A stretch of 64,000 bases of DNA from Microbacterium esteraromaticum (GTDB lineage Bacteria; Actinomycetota; Actinomycetes; Actinomycetales; Microbacteriaceae), in the NCBI RefSeq assembly GCF_017303215.1, contig NZ_JAEMWU010000001.1, forward strand, positions 186,001 to 250,000, read 5' to 3'. Position numbers and translations under genes: made by a program. How positions within the stretch are numbered: the stretch's first letter is position 1; each line of letters starts with the position of its first letter. The notes under the pieces are model-generated. The model was given only the letters and a program-made list of their open reading frames with translations. It did no database searches and was not told the origin of the DNA. This document shows, piece by piece, positions 23,602 through 31,664 of the stretch.

Positions 23602-24891
23602 ATGTCGGCATCCTCCCCCCTCGTGCGCACCCCGACCCCGCGGGAACTGCGACAGGACCTGCTCCTGGCCGGAGCGCTGCTGCTCGGCGGCATCATCAGC
23701 GCCGGTCTGACGAGCGTCGCGGGCTTCTACGGCGACGAACAGGCACCCCTGTGGACCGCACTGCTGTTCGTCCTGGGCGTCACCGCTCCCCTCGCCCTGC
23801 GACGCCGCTGGCCGGCGCTGGTCGCCGTGTTCATCGCAGTGCTGTTCTTCGTCAGCGTCTCGCTGCGGGCGCCCGAGGTGTACGTCATCAATATCGCGAT
23901 GTTCATCGCGATCTACACGGTGGGCGCCTGGATGAACAACCGGCGAGCGGCTCTGTGGGTGCGTGTCGGCATCATCGTCGGCATGTTCATCTGGCTGATC
24001 GCGGTGATGTACCGCGAGGTCCTCACCGGAGCGGATGAGGCCGACGTCACCGCCGGCGCGTTCTCACCCGTGCTGGCCTACATGATGATCCAGGTGCTCA
24101 TCAACGCGCTCTACTTCGGCGGAGCGTACTACTTCGGCGAGCGCTCGTGGACCGCCGCCCAGCAGCTCATCGCGCTCGAAGAGCGCACCCGCGAGCTCGA
24201 GCACGAGCGCGAGGTGACCGCAGCACAGGCCGTGGCCCTCGACCGCGTGCGCATCGCCCGCGAACTGCACGACGTCGTCGCGCACCACGTCTCGGTGATG
24301 GGAGTGCAGGCCGGCGCCGCACGGCTGGTCGTCGATCAGGACCCCGCCCGCGCCAAGACCATGATGGCCGCGGTCGAGGAGTCCTCCCGCGAGGCGATCG
24401 GCGACTTCCGCCGGCTGCTCGAGACGCTGCGGGCCCACGACGACGAGCACGACGACTCGGCCGCAGCGCTCACCCTGACCGACATCGAACACCTCGTGCA
24501 GGCGTCTCGGGATGCCGGTCTGCCCACCGCCTACACGGTGATCGGTGAGCCGGTGGCAGTCCCCAGCACGGTCGCCGTGAACCTGTACCGGATCGCCCAG
24601 GAGGCGCTGACGAACGCCCGCCGGCACGCCGGGAGCGGCGCCACTGCCGACGTGCGCGTGCGCTACGACGCCGATGCCGTCGAGCTCGAAGTGCTCAACT
24701 CGGGGCGGGTGATCTCAGCACCGCGCGCCGGTCTCGGACAGATCGGCATGCGTGAACGTGCGCTGGCGTCGGGCGGCACGATCGAACTGCTGCCCCGCCC
24801 GCAGGGTGGCTTCCGCGTGCGCGTCACGGTTCCCCTCACCACCGCATCGCCGGCGACATCGGCTACCCGCTCCCCCGTGGTCGCGCGCTGA
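23602..24891 (+). CDS. Two-component sensor histidine kinase (NarL/DesK type)
   Basis: A 429-aa membrane kinase with about five or six N-terminal transmembrane helices (residues 20-190) and only short loops, so it probably senses the membrane or a small molecule. A coiled-coil (LEERTRELEHEREVTAAQ) precedes the HisKA_3 domain with the phospho-accepting His in RIARELHDVVAHHVSVMG. The HATPase domain has the N-box NLYRIAQEALTNARRHAG and the G-box GLGQIGMRERALASGG. TACGGT lies exactly 6 nt before ATG 23602, supporting this leaderless start over upstream GTGs. It is followed 34 bp later by its response regulator. Confidence 0.93.
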   Translation: MSASSPLVRTPTPRELRQDLLLAGALLLGGIISAGLTSVAGFYGDEQAPLWTALLFVLGVTAPLALRRRWPALVAVFIAVLFFVSVSLRAPEVYVINIAMFIAIYTVGAWMNNRRAALWVRVGIIVGMFIWLIAVMYREVLTGADEADVTAGAFSPVLAYMMIQVLINALYFGGAYYFGERSWTAAQQLIALEERTRELEHEREVTAAQAVALDRVRIARELHDVVAHHVSVMGVQAGAARLVVDQDPARAKTMMAAVEESSREAIGDFRRLLETLRAHDDEHDDSAAALTLTDIEHLVQASRDAGLPTAYTVIGEPVAVPSTVAVNLYRIAQEALTNARRHAGSGATADVRVRYDADAVELEVLNSGRVISAPRAGLGQIGMRERALASGGTIELLPRPQGGFRVRVTVPLTTASPATSATRSPVVAR

Positions 24892-24925
24892 TGCCCGCCC
24901 GCCGCCACCGCTCTCGAAGGACGCC

Positions 24926-25627
24926 ATGACCGACTCTCCGATCCGCGTGCTGATCGTCGACGACCACAGCATGCTGCGTGCCGGGTTCCGCGCGATTCTC
25001 GGCACCCAGCCCGACATCGACGTCGTCGGCGAGGCCGCGACCGGCACCGACGCGGTCGACCTCGCGGCCCGGCTGGCACCCGACGTGATCACCATGGACG
25101 TGCAGATGCCCGACATGGACGGCCTCGAAGCCACCCGCCGCATCGTCGGCGCAGGGCACGTGGCATCCGCCATCGCGATCGTCACCACCTTCGACCGCGA
25201 CGAGTACCTCTTCGCCGCGCTGGAGGCCGGGGCCAGCGGGTTCCTGCTGAAGAACGCCGGCCCCGAAGAGCTCATCTCCGCCGTGCGCGCACTGGCCTCC
25301 GGCGACGGGATGCTGGCGCCCGAGGTCACGCGCCGTGTGCTGGCCCGCTTCGCAGCATCCGCCACCCCCGCGCCCGCCGCTCCGCCCGTTCGTGCCGCGG
25401 CGCCCGCGCACCCCGCGACCGCGCTCGTCGCGACCGAAGCGCTCACCGAGCGCGAGAGCGACGTGCTCGCACTGATGGCGGATGCCCGCAGCAACGCCGA
25501 GATCGCCTCGGCCCTGTTCATCGGCGAGGCGACCGTGAAGACCCACGTGTCGCGCATCCTGCAGAAACTCGGCGCACGGGACCGCGTGCAGGCCGTCGTG
25601 ATCGCCCACCGGCAGGGACTGGCCTGA
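24926..25627 (+). CDS. LuxR/NarL family response regulator
   Basis: A 233-aa partner of the preceding kinase. The receiver domain (residues 6-120) has acidic VDDHS, the phospho-Asp in VITMDVQMPDMDG, the conserved Thr in IAIVTTF and Lys in GFLLKNAG. An Ala/Pro-rich linker of about 30 residues (PAPAAPPVRAAAPAHPA) leads to a LuxR-type helix-turn-helix (TERESDVLALMADARSNAEIA...TVKTHVSRILQKLGARDR). SD GAAGGA precedes ATG 24926. The BenE-type transporter starts 2 bp after its stop, so a regulon including that gene or the ABC exporter beyond it is plausible. Confidence 0.94.
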   Translation: MTDSPIRVLIVDDHSMLRAGFRAILGTQPDIDVVGEAATGTDAVDLAARLAPDVITMDVQMPDMDGLEATRRIVGAGHVASAIAIVTTFDRDEYLFAALEAGASGFLLKNAGPEELISAVRALASGDGMLAPEVTRRVLARFAASATPAPAAPPVRAAAPAHPATALVATEALTERESDVLALMADARSNAEIASALFIGEATVKTHVSRILQKLGARDRVQAVVIAHRQGLA

Positions 25628-25629
25628 CC

Positions 25630-26820
25630 GTGACGCGATCGGGTTCCACCTCGCTGTCGCGCCCCATCGTGGCGGGCATCGTCACGGCCCTGGTCGGATT
25701 CACCAGCTCGTTCGCCGTGGTGCTCACCGGACTCGACGCGGTCGGGGCGAGCCCGGCACAGGCGGCGAGCGGCCTGCTGATGCTGAGCCTCACGATGGGC
25801 CTGGCCTGCGTCGTCCTCGCGTGGCGGTACCGGATGCCGATCACCGCCGCCTGGTCGACGCCCGGTGCCGCACTGCTGGCCGCCGTCAGCGCTACCGAGG
25901 GGGCACCCGAGCAGCGCTGGTCGGCGGCGGTCGGGGCGTTTCTGGTGGCCGCGGCGTTGATCCTGCTGACCGCCCTCGTACCCCGGCTCGGCGCCCTGAT
26001 CGCGGCGATCCCACCGTCGATCGCCCAGGCGATGCTCGCCGGCGTGCTGCTGCCGCTGTGCCTCGCTCCCGTCACTGGAATCGTCGTCAACCCCTGGGGC
26101 GTGGTGCCGGTGGTGCTCACCTGGTTGCTGCTGGTGCGGATCGCGCCGCGCTGGGCGGTGCCCGGGGCGTTCGCCACAGCGACCGTCGTCGTGGTCGTCG
26201 GCATCGTGAACTCGGGCACGGCGGTCGAACCGGCGCAGCTGCTCCCCACCCTGACGCTGACGGCGCCGACATTCACCGTGGGTTCGATCATCGGCATCGC
26301 GCTGCCTCTGTTCATCGTCACCATGGCGTCGCAGAACGTACCGGGCATCGCCGTCATGCGCAGCTACGGCTATGAGGTCCCGTGGCGTCCCGCGATGCTC
26401 ATCACCGGTATCGGCTCAGCGGTGGGCGCACCCTTCGGCGGGCACGCGATCAACCTCGCCGCGATCAGCGCGGCCCTGGCCGCGGCTCCCGATGCCGAAC
26501 CCGATCCGGCACGACGCTGGGTGGCCGGCGTCTCGACGGGAGTGTCGTACATCGCGCTCGGGGCGTGCTCGGCGGTGTTCGTCACCCTGGTGCTGCTCGC
26601 CCCGGCCGCGGTGATCCCCGCGGTGGCAGGGCTCGCGCTGCTCGGGGCGTTCGGATCGTCGGTGCAGCAGGCGATCGATGACCCCGGCGAGCGCCTACCC
26701 GCCGTCGTCACGTTCCTGGTGGCGGCATCCGGCATCGCGGCATTCGGCATCAGCGCGGCGTTCTGGGCACTGGGAGCCGGCCTGATCGTGCGCGGCGTGC
26801 TGCACGTGGGGCGGCGCTGA
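25630..26820 (+). CDS. BenE family benzoate/H+ symporter
   Basis: A 396-aa membrane protein with about 11-12 hydrophobic segments, matching the BenE family (benzoate:proton symport). Recognisable segments are RPIVAGIVTALVGFTSSFAVVL at the N-terminus, TAAWSTPGAALL, the conserved TMASQNVPGIAVMRSYGY and GAPFGGHAINLAAISAAL. The GTG start at 25630 lies 2 bp after the response-regulator stop, so it is co-transcribed with the two-component system. No benzoate-degradation genes are in the window, so the true substrate may be another aromatic or organic acid. Confidence 0.88.
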   Translation: MTRSGSTSLSRPIVAGIVTALVGFTSSFAVVLTGLDAVGASPAQAASGLLMLSLTMGLACVVLAWRYRMPITAAWSTPGAALLAAVSATEGAPEQRWSAAVGAFLVAAALILLTALVPRLGALIAAIPPSIAQAMLAGVLLPLCLAPVTGIVVNPWGVVPVVLTWLLLVRIAPRWAVPGAFATATVVVVVGIVNSGTAVEPAQLLPTLTLTAPTFTVGSIIGIALPLFIVTMASQNVPGIAVMRSYGYEVPWRPAMLITGIGSAVGAPFGGHAINLAAISAALAAAPDAEPDPARRWVAGVSTGVSYIALGACSAVFVTLVLLAPAAVIPAVAGLALLGAFGSSVQQAIDDPGERLPAVVTFLVAASGIAAFGISAAFWALGAGLIVRGVLHVGRR

Positions 26821-26939
26821 GGGCATCCGCCGTTCCGCATCCGACGTTTCGGCGTCCGCCGGTCACCCGTACGACGGATGCCGCAGAATCCACCCGGCGG
26901 GGGATGCCACCGAGCACCGCCGATTCGTAGCGTGGAGGC

Positions 26940-26984
26940 ATGCGCTGCACTGAGTGGACGGAGTCGACGTGGCAACACATCTGA
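26940..26984 (+). CDS. Leaderless 14-codon upstream ORF overlapping an ABC ATPase start
   Basis: TAGCGT (26928-26933) lies exactly 6 nt before ATG 26940, so a transcript starting there would begin with this ORF, MRCTEWTESTWQHI-stop. It overlaps the ATPase GTG (26969) in another frame and ends 13 nt inside that gene. It contains two Trp codons in 14. It could couple or attenuate translation of the ABC genes. It is called only from the promoter geometry shared with other leaderless genes here. Confidence 0.4.
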   Translation: MRCTEWTESTWQHI

Positions 26985-27862
26985 GCCTGGACGGCATCAC
27001 CAAGAGCTATGGTTCCCGGGCGGTGCTCGACAGCATCCGATTCGACGTCGCCCCGGGGCGACTGACGGGCTTCGTCGGCGGCAACGGCGCCGGTAAGACC
27101 ACCACGATGCGCATCATCCTCGGTGTGCTCGCGGCCGATGCCGGCACCGTCAGCATCAACGGCGCTCCGGCCACCGCCGCCGACCGTCAGCTGTTCGGCT
27201 ACATGCCCGAAGAGCGCGGCCTGTACCCGAAGATGAAGGTGCTCGAGCAGGTCGTCTACCTCGCGCGACTGCACGGATTCAGCAAAGCGGATGCCACCGA
27301 ACGCGCCACCGCGCTGCTGACCGAACTCGGTCTCGGCGAACGCCTGGACGACAAGATCGAGGCGCTGTCGCTGGGTAACCAGCAGCGCGCGCAGATCGCC
27401 GCCGCTCTCGTGCACGACCCCGAGGTGCTGATCCTCGACGAGCCGTTCTCGGGTCTCGACCCGCTCGCGGTCGATGTCGTCGCCGGTGTGCTGCAGACGC
27501 GCGCCGCGCAGGGCGCCGCCATCCTGTTCTCGTCGCATCAGCTCGATGTCGTCGAGCGGCTGTGCGACGACCTGATCATCATCGCCGACGGAACGATCCG
27601 CGCGGCGGGTCCGCGTGCCGACCTGCGCGCAGAGCACTCCGCACCGCGGTGGGAGCTGCAGAGCACATCGGACGTCGGCTGGCTGCGCACCGAGCCCGGC
27701 GTGACCGTGATCGACTTCGAGGCCGGCGACGCGATCTTCGACGTCGACCACGACGACACCGCGCAGCGTGTGCTGCGCCGCGCGCTGGCCGACGGCGCCG
27801 TCTCGCACTTCGCTCCGCAGCGCCCCACCCTCGCCCAGATCTTCAAGGAGGTCATCCGATGA
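26969..27862 (+). CDS. ABC transporter ATP-binding protein (NatA/DUF4162 type)
   Basis: A 297-aa ATPase of the exporter class that pairs with NatB-like permeases. Motifs are Walker A GGNGAGKTT, the Q-loop in YMPEERGLYPKM, signature LSLGNQQRAQIAAAL, Walker B VLILDEPFSGLD and the switch His in SSHQLDVVE. The C-terminal ~75 residues match the DUF4162 extension. GTG 26969 (MATHLSLDG) is preferred because GGAG lies 5 nt upstream; an in-frame GTG at 26954 is the alternative. It overlaps the permease gene by ATGA. Relatives export Na+, drugs or peptides. Confidence 0.9.
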   Translation: MATHLSLDGITKSYGSRAVLDSIRFDVAPGRLTGFVGGNGAGKTTTMRIILGVLAADAGTVSINGAPATAADRQLFGYMPEERGLYPKMKVLEQVVYLARLHGFSKADATERATALLTELGLGERLDDKIEALSLGNQQRAQIAAALVHDPEVLILDEPFSGLDPLAVDVVAGVLQTRAAQGAAILFSSHQLDVVERLCDDLIIIADGTIRAAGPRADLRAEHSAPRWELQSTSDVGWLRTEPGVTVIDFEAGDAIFDVDHDDTAQRVLRRALADGAVSHFAPQRPTLAQIFKEVIR

Positions 27863-28968
27863 GCATCCCGACCGCTCCGGCGCGCCCGCGTGCCCTGTCC
27901 ACCTCGCGGGGTGCCTGGCTCGTCGCCGAACGCGAGATCGGCGCGCGTGTGCGCAGCAAGGCGTTCCTGATCTCGACGGTGATCCTGGTGCTGGCCGTGT
28001 TCGGTGGCATCCTCTGGATGGGCATCGCCTCCAGCAGCAGCGGCACCACCTCGATCGCCGCGGTCGGTGGCGCCGCCGATGGGCTGGCCGCATCGGACGC
28101 CTACGAGGTCACCGAGGTCACTGGGCGGGCGGATGCCGAAGAGCTGGTGCGCTCGGGTGACGTCGAGGCCGCGGTCATCGAAGACAGTGCATCGCCGACG
28201 GGCGTGATCATCATCGCCGATGAGTCGGCACCCGAAGGGCTGGTCGCGGCGCTGTCGGTTGCGCCGACCGTTGAACTGCTCACTCCCGACGCCCCCGATT
28301 TCGGGGCCCGGTACGTGCTGGGGCTGCTGTTCGGCCTGGTGTTCATGATGGCGGCGATCTCGTTCGGCACACCGATCACCACCAGCGTGGTCGAAGAGAA
28401 GCAGACGCGGATCATCGAGATCCTGCTCTCGGCCATCCCCGCACGGGTGCTGCTGGCCGGAAAGGTGATCGGCAACACCGTGCTCGCGCTCGGTCAGATT
28501 CTGCTGCTGATCGGCGTGGCCATGGTCGGGTTGATCGTGACGGGTCAGGATGATCTGCTGCGAGGTTTCGGGGCCCCGGTGCTGTGGTTCGCGGTGTTCT
28601 TCCTGTTCGGGTTCATCCTGCTGGCGGCGATGTTCGCCGCGGCCGGGTCGTTGGTGTCGCGACAGGAGGATGCCGGCGCGACCCTGACACCGGTGATGTA
28701 CCTGACGATGATCCCGTACTTCCTGGTGATCTTCTTCGGCGGCAACAGCACCGTGATGACCGTGCTGTCGTACGTGCCGTTCTCGGCCCCCGTGGCCATG
28801 CCGATCCGCCTGTTCTTCAGCGAGGCCCAGTGGTGGGAGCCGCTGGCGGCGCTCGCACTGCTGCTGGCGTCGTGCGTGGCGATGATCCTGCTCGGCGCGA
28901 AGATCTACGAGAACTCGCTGCTGCGGATGGGCGCCCGCGTCTCGCTGAAGGACGCCCTGCGCGGCTAG
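27859..28968 (+). CDS. ABC transporter permease (NatB/ABC-2 type)
   Basis: A 369-aa ABC-2 permease. An N-terminal helix (about 36-56) is followed by a ~110-residue extracytoplasmic domain and then five or six helices from about residue 150 onward, the NatB layout. The motif SVVEEKQTRIIEILLSAIPARVLLAGKVIGN after the second helix is typical of the family. It is translationally coupled to the ATPase by a 4-bp overlap. The pair forms a complete homodimeric exporter. The substrate is unknown; Na+ efflux or antimicrobial resistance are the usual roles. Confidence 0.9.
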   Translation: MSIPTAPARPRALSTSRGAWLVAEREIGARVRSKAFLISTVILVLAVFGGILWMGIASSSSGTTSIAAVGGAADGLAASDAYEVTEVTGRADAEELVRSGDVEAAVIEDSASPTGVIIIADESAPEGLVAALSVAPTVELLTPDAPDFGARYVLGLLFGLVFMMAAISFGTPITTSVVEEKQTRIIEILLSAIPARVLLAGKVIGNTVLALGQILLLIGVAMVGLIVTGQDDLLRGFGAPVLWFAVFFLFGFILLAAMFAAAGSLVSRQEDAGATLTPVMYLTMIPYFLVIFFGGNSTVMTVLSYVPFSAPVAMPIRLFFSEAQWWEPLAALALLLASCVAMILLGAKIYENSLLRMGARVSLKDALRG

Positions 28969-29009
28969 GCGCCCCGGCGAGCCGGCTCGCGCGCTCGCCT
29001 TCCCCTGAG

Positions 29010-29068
29010 AAACCACTTCCCGTTTGAGAAACACGCATACACGTGGTTTCTCAAACGGGAAGTGGTTT
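29010..29068. repeat. Intergenic inverted repeat with perfect 23-bp arms
   Basis: The arms 29010-29032 and 29046-29068 are exact reverse complements, separated by 13 nt, with GAGAAACCACTTCCCG at the outer edge. It lies in the 234-bp gap after the ABC permease gene and may terminate it, but the long AT-containing stem is unlike a simple terminator. It resembles the hairpins at 35196 and 47944 in arm length and in its GAGAAA motif. Nothing else is evident in this gap except a possible -10 (TAGGAT) for the next gene. Confidence 0.7.
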
Positions 29069-29202
29069 TTCACCCAAGGGGCCGGGGCGCGTAGCGCGGG
29101 GGCACGGGAGCGCGACGAGCCCGGAATATGCGCGTGCATAGGATGGTTGCAGAGTTCGGACGATGGGGTCCTCTTTGACCGACACTCCGAAAGGACCCTC
29201 CT

Positions 29203-29790
29203 GTGAGCAACTCCGTCCTCGACCGCGCCGCCCAGACCGATCACCCCGTGCTCGACGTCCTCGCCGGACGCTGGAGCCCTCGCGCCTACGAGGCTGAGGC
29301 CCCCATCGACGAGGCGAAGCTGGCATCCGCTCTCGAAGCCGCACGGTGGTCGCCGAGCGCGAGCAACTCGCAGCCCTGGCGGTTCATCGTCGCCCGGCGC
29401 GGGTCGGCGGCGCACCATGGCATCCACTCGACTCTCGTCGGGTTCAACCAGACGTGGGCCGGCGACGCGGCCGTGCTGATCGTCGCGGTGGCCGAGGTCG
29501 CGGGTGCCGACGGTGCCCCGATCAGCCACGCGGTCTACGACCTCGGTCAGGCCGTCGCTCACCTGTCGGTGCAGGCGCACCATGACGGACTGCACGTGCA
29601 CCAGATGAGCGGTTTCGACGCCGCTCAGGTGAGCGAGACGTTCGGTCTCGATGAGCGTTTCGCGCCGATGACGGTGCTGGCGCTGGGTGAGATCGGCGAC
29701 GCCGCGCGCCTTCCCGAGGTGCTGCAGGAGCGCGAGACCGCCCCGCGCGTGCGCCGTCCCCTCGCCGACACGGTGCTCGTCGACGCCTGA
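29203..29790 (+). CDS. Nitroreductase family flavoprotein
   Basis: A 195-aa FMN-dependent oxidoreductase of the nitroreductase superfamily, probably a dimer using NAD(P)H. FMN-contacting motifs are RWSPRAYEAE near residue 24 and ARWSPSASNSQPWRFIVARR at about 46-65; the C-terminal part has YDLGQAVAHLSVQAHHDGLHVHQM and VLALGEIGD. Members reduce nitroaromatics, quinones or flavins, and the substrate is not predictable. The GTG start has AAGGA upstream, and TAGGAT near 29138 is a possible -10 box with a 5' UTR of about 55 nt. Confidence 0.9.
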   Translation: MSNSVLDRAAQTDHPVLDVLAGRWSPRAYEAEAPIDEAKLASALEAARWSPSASNSQPWRFIVARRGSAAHHGIHSTLVGFNQTWAGDAAVLIVAVAEVAGADGAPISHAVYDLGQAVAHLSVQAHHDGLHVHQMSGFDAAQVSETFGLDERFAPMTVLALGEIGDAARLPEVLQERETAPRVRRPLADTVLVDA

Positions 29791-29800
29791 CGCCCACCCC

Positions 29801-30460
29801 TCACCGCGTGGGGGCGGAATCGGATGCTACGCCGTAGGCCGCCAGAAACACATCGAGCGCCGCAGTGACGTGCTCTTCGACCGTTCTGTCACCCAGCGCC
29901 GCGGCGTCGCCGAGCAGCATTGCCCGGTTCACCGGCTCGCCCATGACGAGCCAGTTCAGTTGCGTCGCTGCGCGTGCCGGGTCATTGACGGCGAGTTCAC
30001 CGGCCGACGTCAGCGCCTCCAGACGCTGGGCCAGCGCCCGGATCGCCTGCTGCGCCCCCTGTTCGTAGAGCTCGCGAGCCAGCTCAGGAAACTGCGCCAT
30101 GAGTCCGATGACCAGGCGGCGCAGCGCAAGCAGATTCGGCGCGAGCACCGTCTGCAGCTGCTGGATCAACACCCGCTCGAGTTGCTCCCGCGCGCCTTCA
30201 TCGCCGCTCGCCTCTTTGCGATGCACACGCTCGGTCGCCGCACGGGTTTGCGAGCGCACGAGTTCGAGGAAGAGCGCCTCCTTGGCGCCGAAGTGACCAT
30301 AGAGCGTCTGCTTGGCAACACCAGAACGACGCGCGATGGCATCCATGGTCACTCGCTCGTAGCCGTGCGCGAGGAACTCGACCTGCGCGGCATCGAGGAT
30401 CGCCTCGCGCTTCGCGACGGACGAGGGGCGCAGCGCACGATTGGCGCTTGACGTTTTCAT
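29801..30460 (-). CDS. TetR/AcrR family transcriptional regulator
   Basis: A 219-aa repressor with an N-terminal TetR helix-turn-helix (REAILDAAQVEFLAHGYERVTMDAIARRSGVAKQTLYGHFGAKEALFLEL, residues ~16-65) and a C-terminal ligand domain of the TetR_C_7 (AcrR) kind. ATG 30460 (MKTSSANR) is chosen because TAGACT lies exactly 7 nt before it. It is divergent from the DUF1905 and hydrolase genes with only 56 bp between starts, so it most likely represses both itself and that operon. It is convergent with the nitroreductase gene. Confidence 0.92.
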   Translation of the reverse strand: MKTSSANRALRPSSVAKREAILDAAQVEFLAHGYERVTMDAIARRSGVAKQTLYGHFGAKEALFLELVRSQTRAATERVHRKEASGDEGAREQLERVLIQQLQTVLAPNLLALRRLVIGLMAQFPELARELYEQGAQQAIRALAQRLEALTSAGELAVNDPARAATQLNWLVMGEPVNRAMLLGDAAALGDRTVEEHVTAALDVFLAAYGVASDSAPTR

Positions 30461-30516
30461 ACGCATGAGTCTAGTTTGAGAGAAATCACACCGATCAGTC
30501 TTGAAAGTGGTGCTCC

Positions 30517-30789
30517 ATGCCCTCACCATCCATGCAGTTCGACGCAGAGCTGGTCCGCGCAAGCGAGGCCGGCGGATGGATCGTGTTCGAAGCACCCGGG
30601 TCTGCCGAAGCGTTCGGCACGGGGAAGCCGGTACGCGTCGTGGGCACGTTGGACGCCGTCACGGTGGCTCTGACGCTGCTGCCCTCGGGGCACGGGTACC
30701 ATCTCGGTCCGGTCAAGGCCGCGACACGCAAGATGCTCGGCAAAGATGTCGGCGACACGATCGCGGTGAGGATCGAGGCCGCAGCGTGA
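30517..30789 (+). CDS. DUF1905 domain protein
   Basis: A 90-aa protein covering the DUF1905 beta-barrel, with GKPVRVVGTLDAVTVALTLLPSGHGYHLGPVKAATRKMLGKDVGDTIAVRIE matching the family pattern. In other bacteria this domain is often fused to, or next to, a YdeI-like (OmdA) domain; that partner is absent here. Function is not established. It starts after a short divergent promoter region shared with the TetR gene and overlaps the following hydrolase gene by GTGA, so the two are translationally coupled. Confidence 0.85.
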   Translation: MPSPSMQFDAELVRASEAGGWIVFEAPGSAEAFGTGKPVRVVGTLDAVTVALTLLPSGHGYHLGPVKAATRKMLGKDVGDTIAVRIEAAA

Positions 30790-31553
30790 GCGTCCTGACC
30801 ACGGTGAGAGGCGACCGCATCGCCTACGACGATTCCGGCCCGGCGGATGCCCCCGCAGTCATGTTCACCACGGGCGCCGGCCCGGATCGCGCCGGCGACC
30901 CGACCACGAGGGCCACGGCCGAACTCCTGGCCGCCCAGGGAGTCCGTTCGCTGTTCGCCGACCGCCTGGGCCGCGGCGAGAGCGTGTCGAACGGCCCCAT
31001 CACACTCGACGCACAGTTGGCCGCGATCGCCGAACTCGCCGCGATCTCCCGCGCTCCTGTCGTACTCGTCGGCCACTCATCGGGGTGCGCACTCGCGATG
31101 CTCGCGGCCGCCAGAGTGCCGAACGTCGCCGGGATGTTCTTGTGGGAAGCACCACTCGGCCTCTTTCCCGAAGGAGCGGCGGCTTGGTGGGCATCGGTAC
31201 GCGAATCGATCGACGCCGGCGACCTTGAGACGGCCGTCGCGCGATACATGGCCGGGATGCCACCGGAGTGGCTCGATGCGCTGAAGCAGACCCCCGAGTA
31301 TCCGCGGATCGTGCTCGGCTGGGTTCCCGACGGTGAGGCTCTGGCCGCCGTCGAGCAGCGCGGGTACGCCACGTCAGCGCCGCTCGTCGCAGTCACAGCG
31401 ACCGAGACGTTCCCGGGCATGGTCGCTACGGCCGACGCGTTGGCGGCCGCCGCCGCGACCGGAACCTCCGAGCGGATGCCCGGATCCGACCACTCCTGGA
31501 GTGCGGATGCCATGGCGCAACGTCTGGCCGATTTCCTGCATCCGCTCTCCTGA
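30786..31553 (+). CDS. Alpha/beta hydrolase
   Basis: A 255-aa alpha/beta-hydrolase fold protein. The nucleophile elbow is VVLVGHSSGCALAML (Ser of GHSSG, about residue 98), the oxyanion region is in FTTGAGPDRAG, and the catalytic His is probably in PGSDHSWSADAM near residue 238. No signal peptide is present, so it is cytosolic. GTG 30786 overlaps the stop of the DUF1905 gene. The operon lies opposite a TetR regulator, an arrangement typical for detoxifying or ester-cleaving enzymes. The substrate is unknown. Confidence 0.88.
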   Translation: MSVLTTVRGDRIAYDDSGPADAPAVMFTTGAGPDRAGDPTTRATAELLAAQGVRSLFADRLGRGESVSNGPITLDAQLAAIAELAAISRAPVVLVGHSSGCALAMLAAARVPNVAGMFLWEAPLGLFPEGAAAWWASVRESIDAGDLETAVARYMAGMPPEWLDALKQTPEYPRIVLGWVPDGEALAAVEQRGYATSAPLVAVTATETFPGMVATADALAAAAATGTSERMPGSDHSWSADAMAQRLADFLHPLS

Positions 31554-31573
31554 CCATCCCCTCTCACCCCTCC

Positions 31574-31638
31574 CCGTCTATTCGTCACAAACCACCCGAA
31601 ACCGGGCCCGATAGCGCGGGTTTGTGACGAGTAGACGG
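31574..31638 (+). repeat. 65-bp inverted-repeat element, copy 1 (TCACAAACC family)
   Basis: The ends CCGTCTATTCGTCACAAACC and GGTTTGTGACGAGTAGACGG are reverse complements at 19 of 20 positions. The asymmetric interior contains CGATAGCGCGGGTTTGTGAC, which recurs in the second copy at 44594-44658 in the opposite orientation. It lies between the convergent hydrolase and clpB genes. Conserved interior sequence shows the copies are related by descent and are not chance terminators. Confidence 0.8.
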
Positions 31639-31664
31639 AGGCGGAAGGGGCGCGGGGTGCGGGG

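Noticed and set aside
27538..29601. 687-aa minus-strand ORF across the ABC exporter genes
   Set aside because: It spans two well-supported plus-strand genes and a hairpin repeat, and its translation is low complexity.
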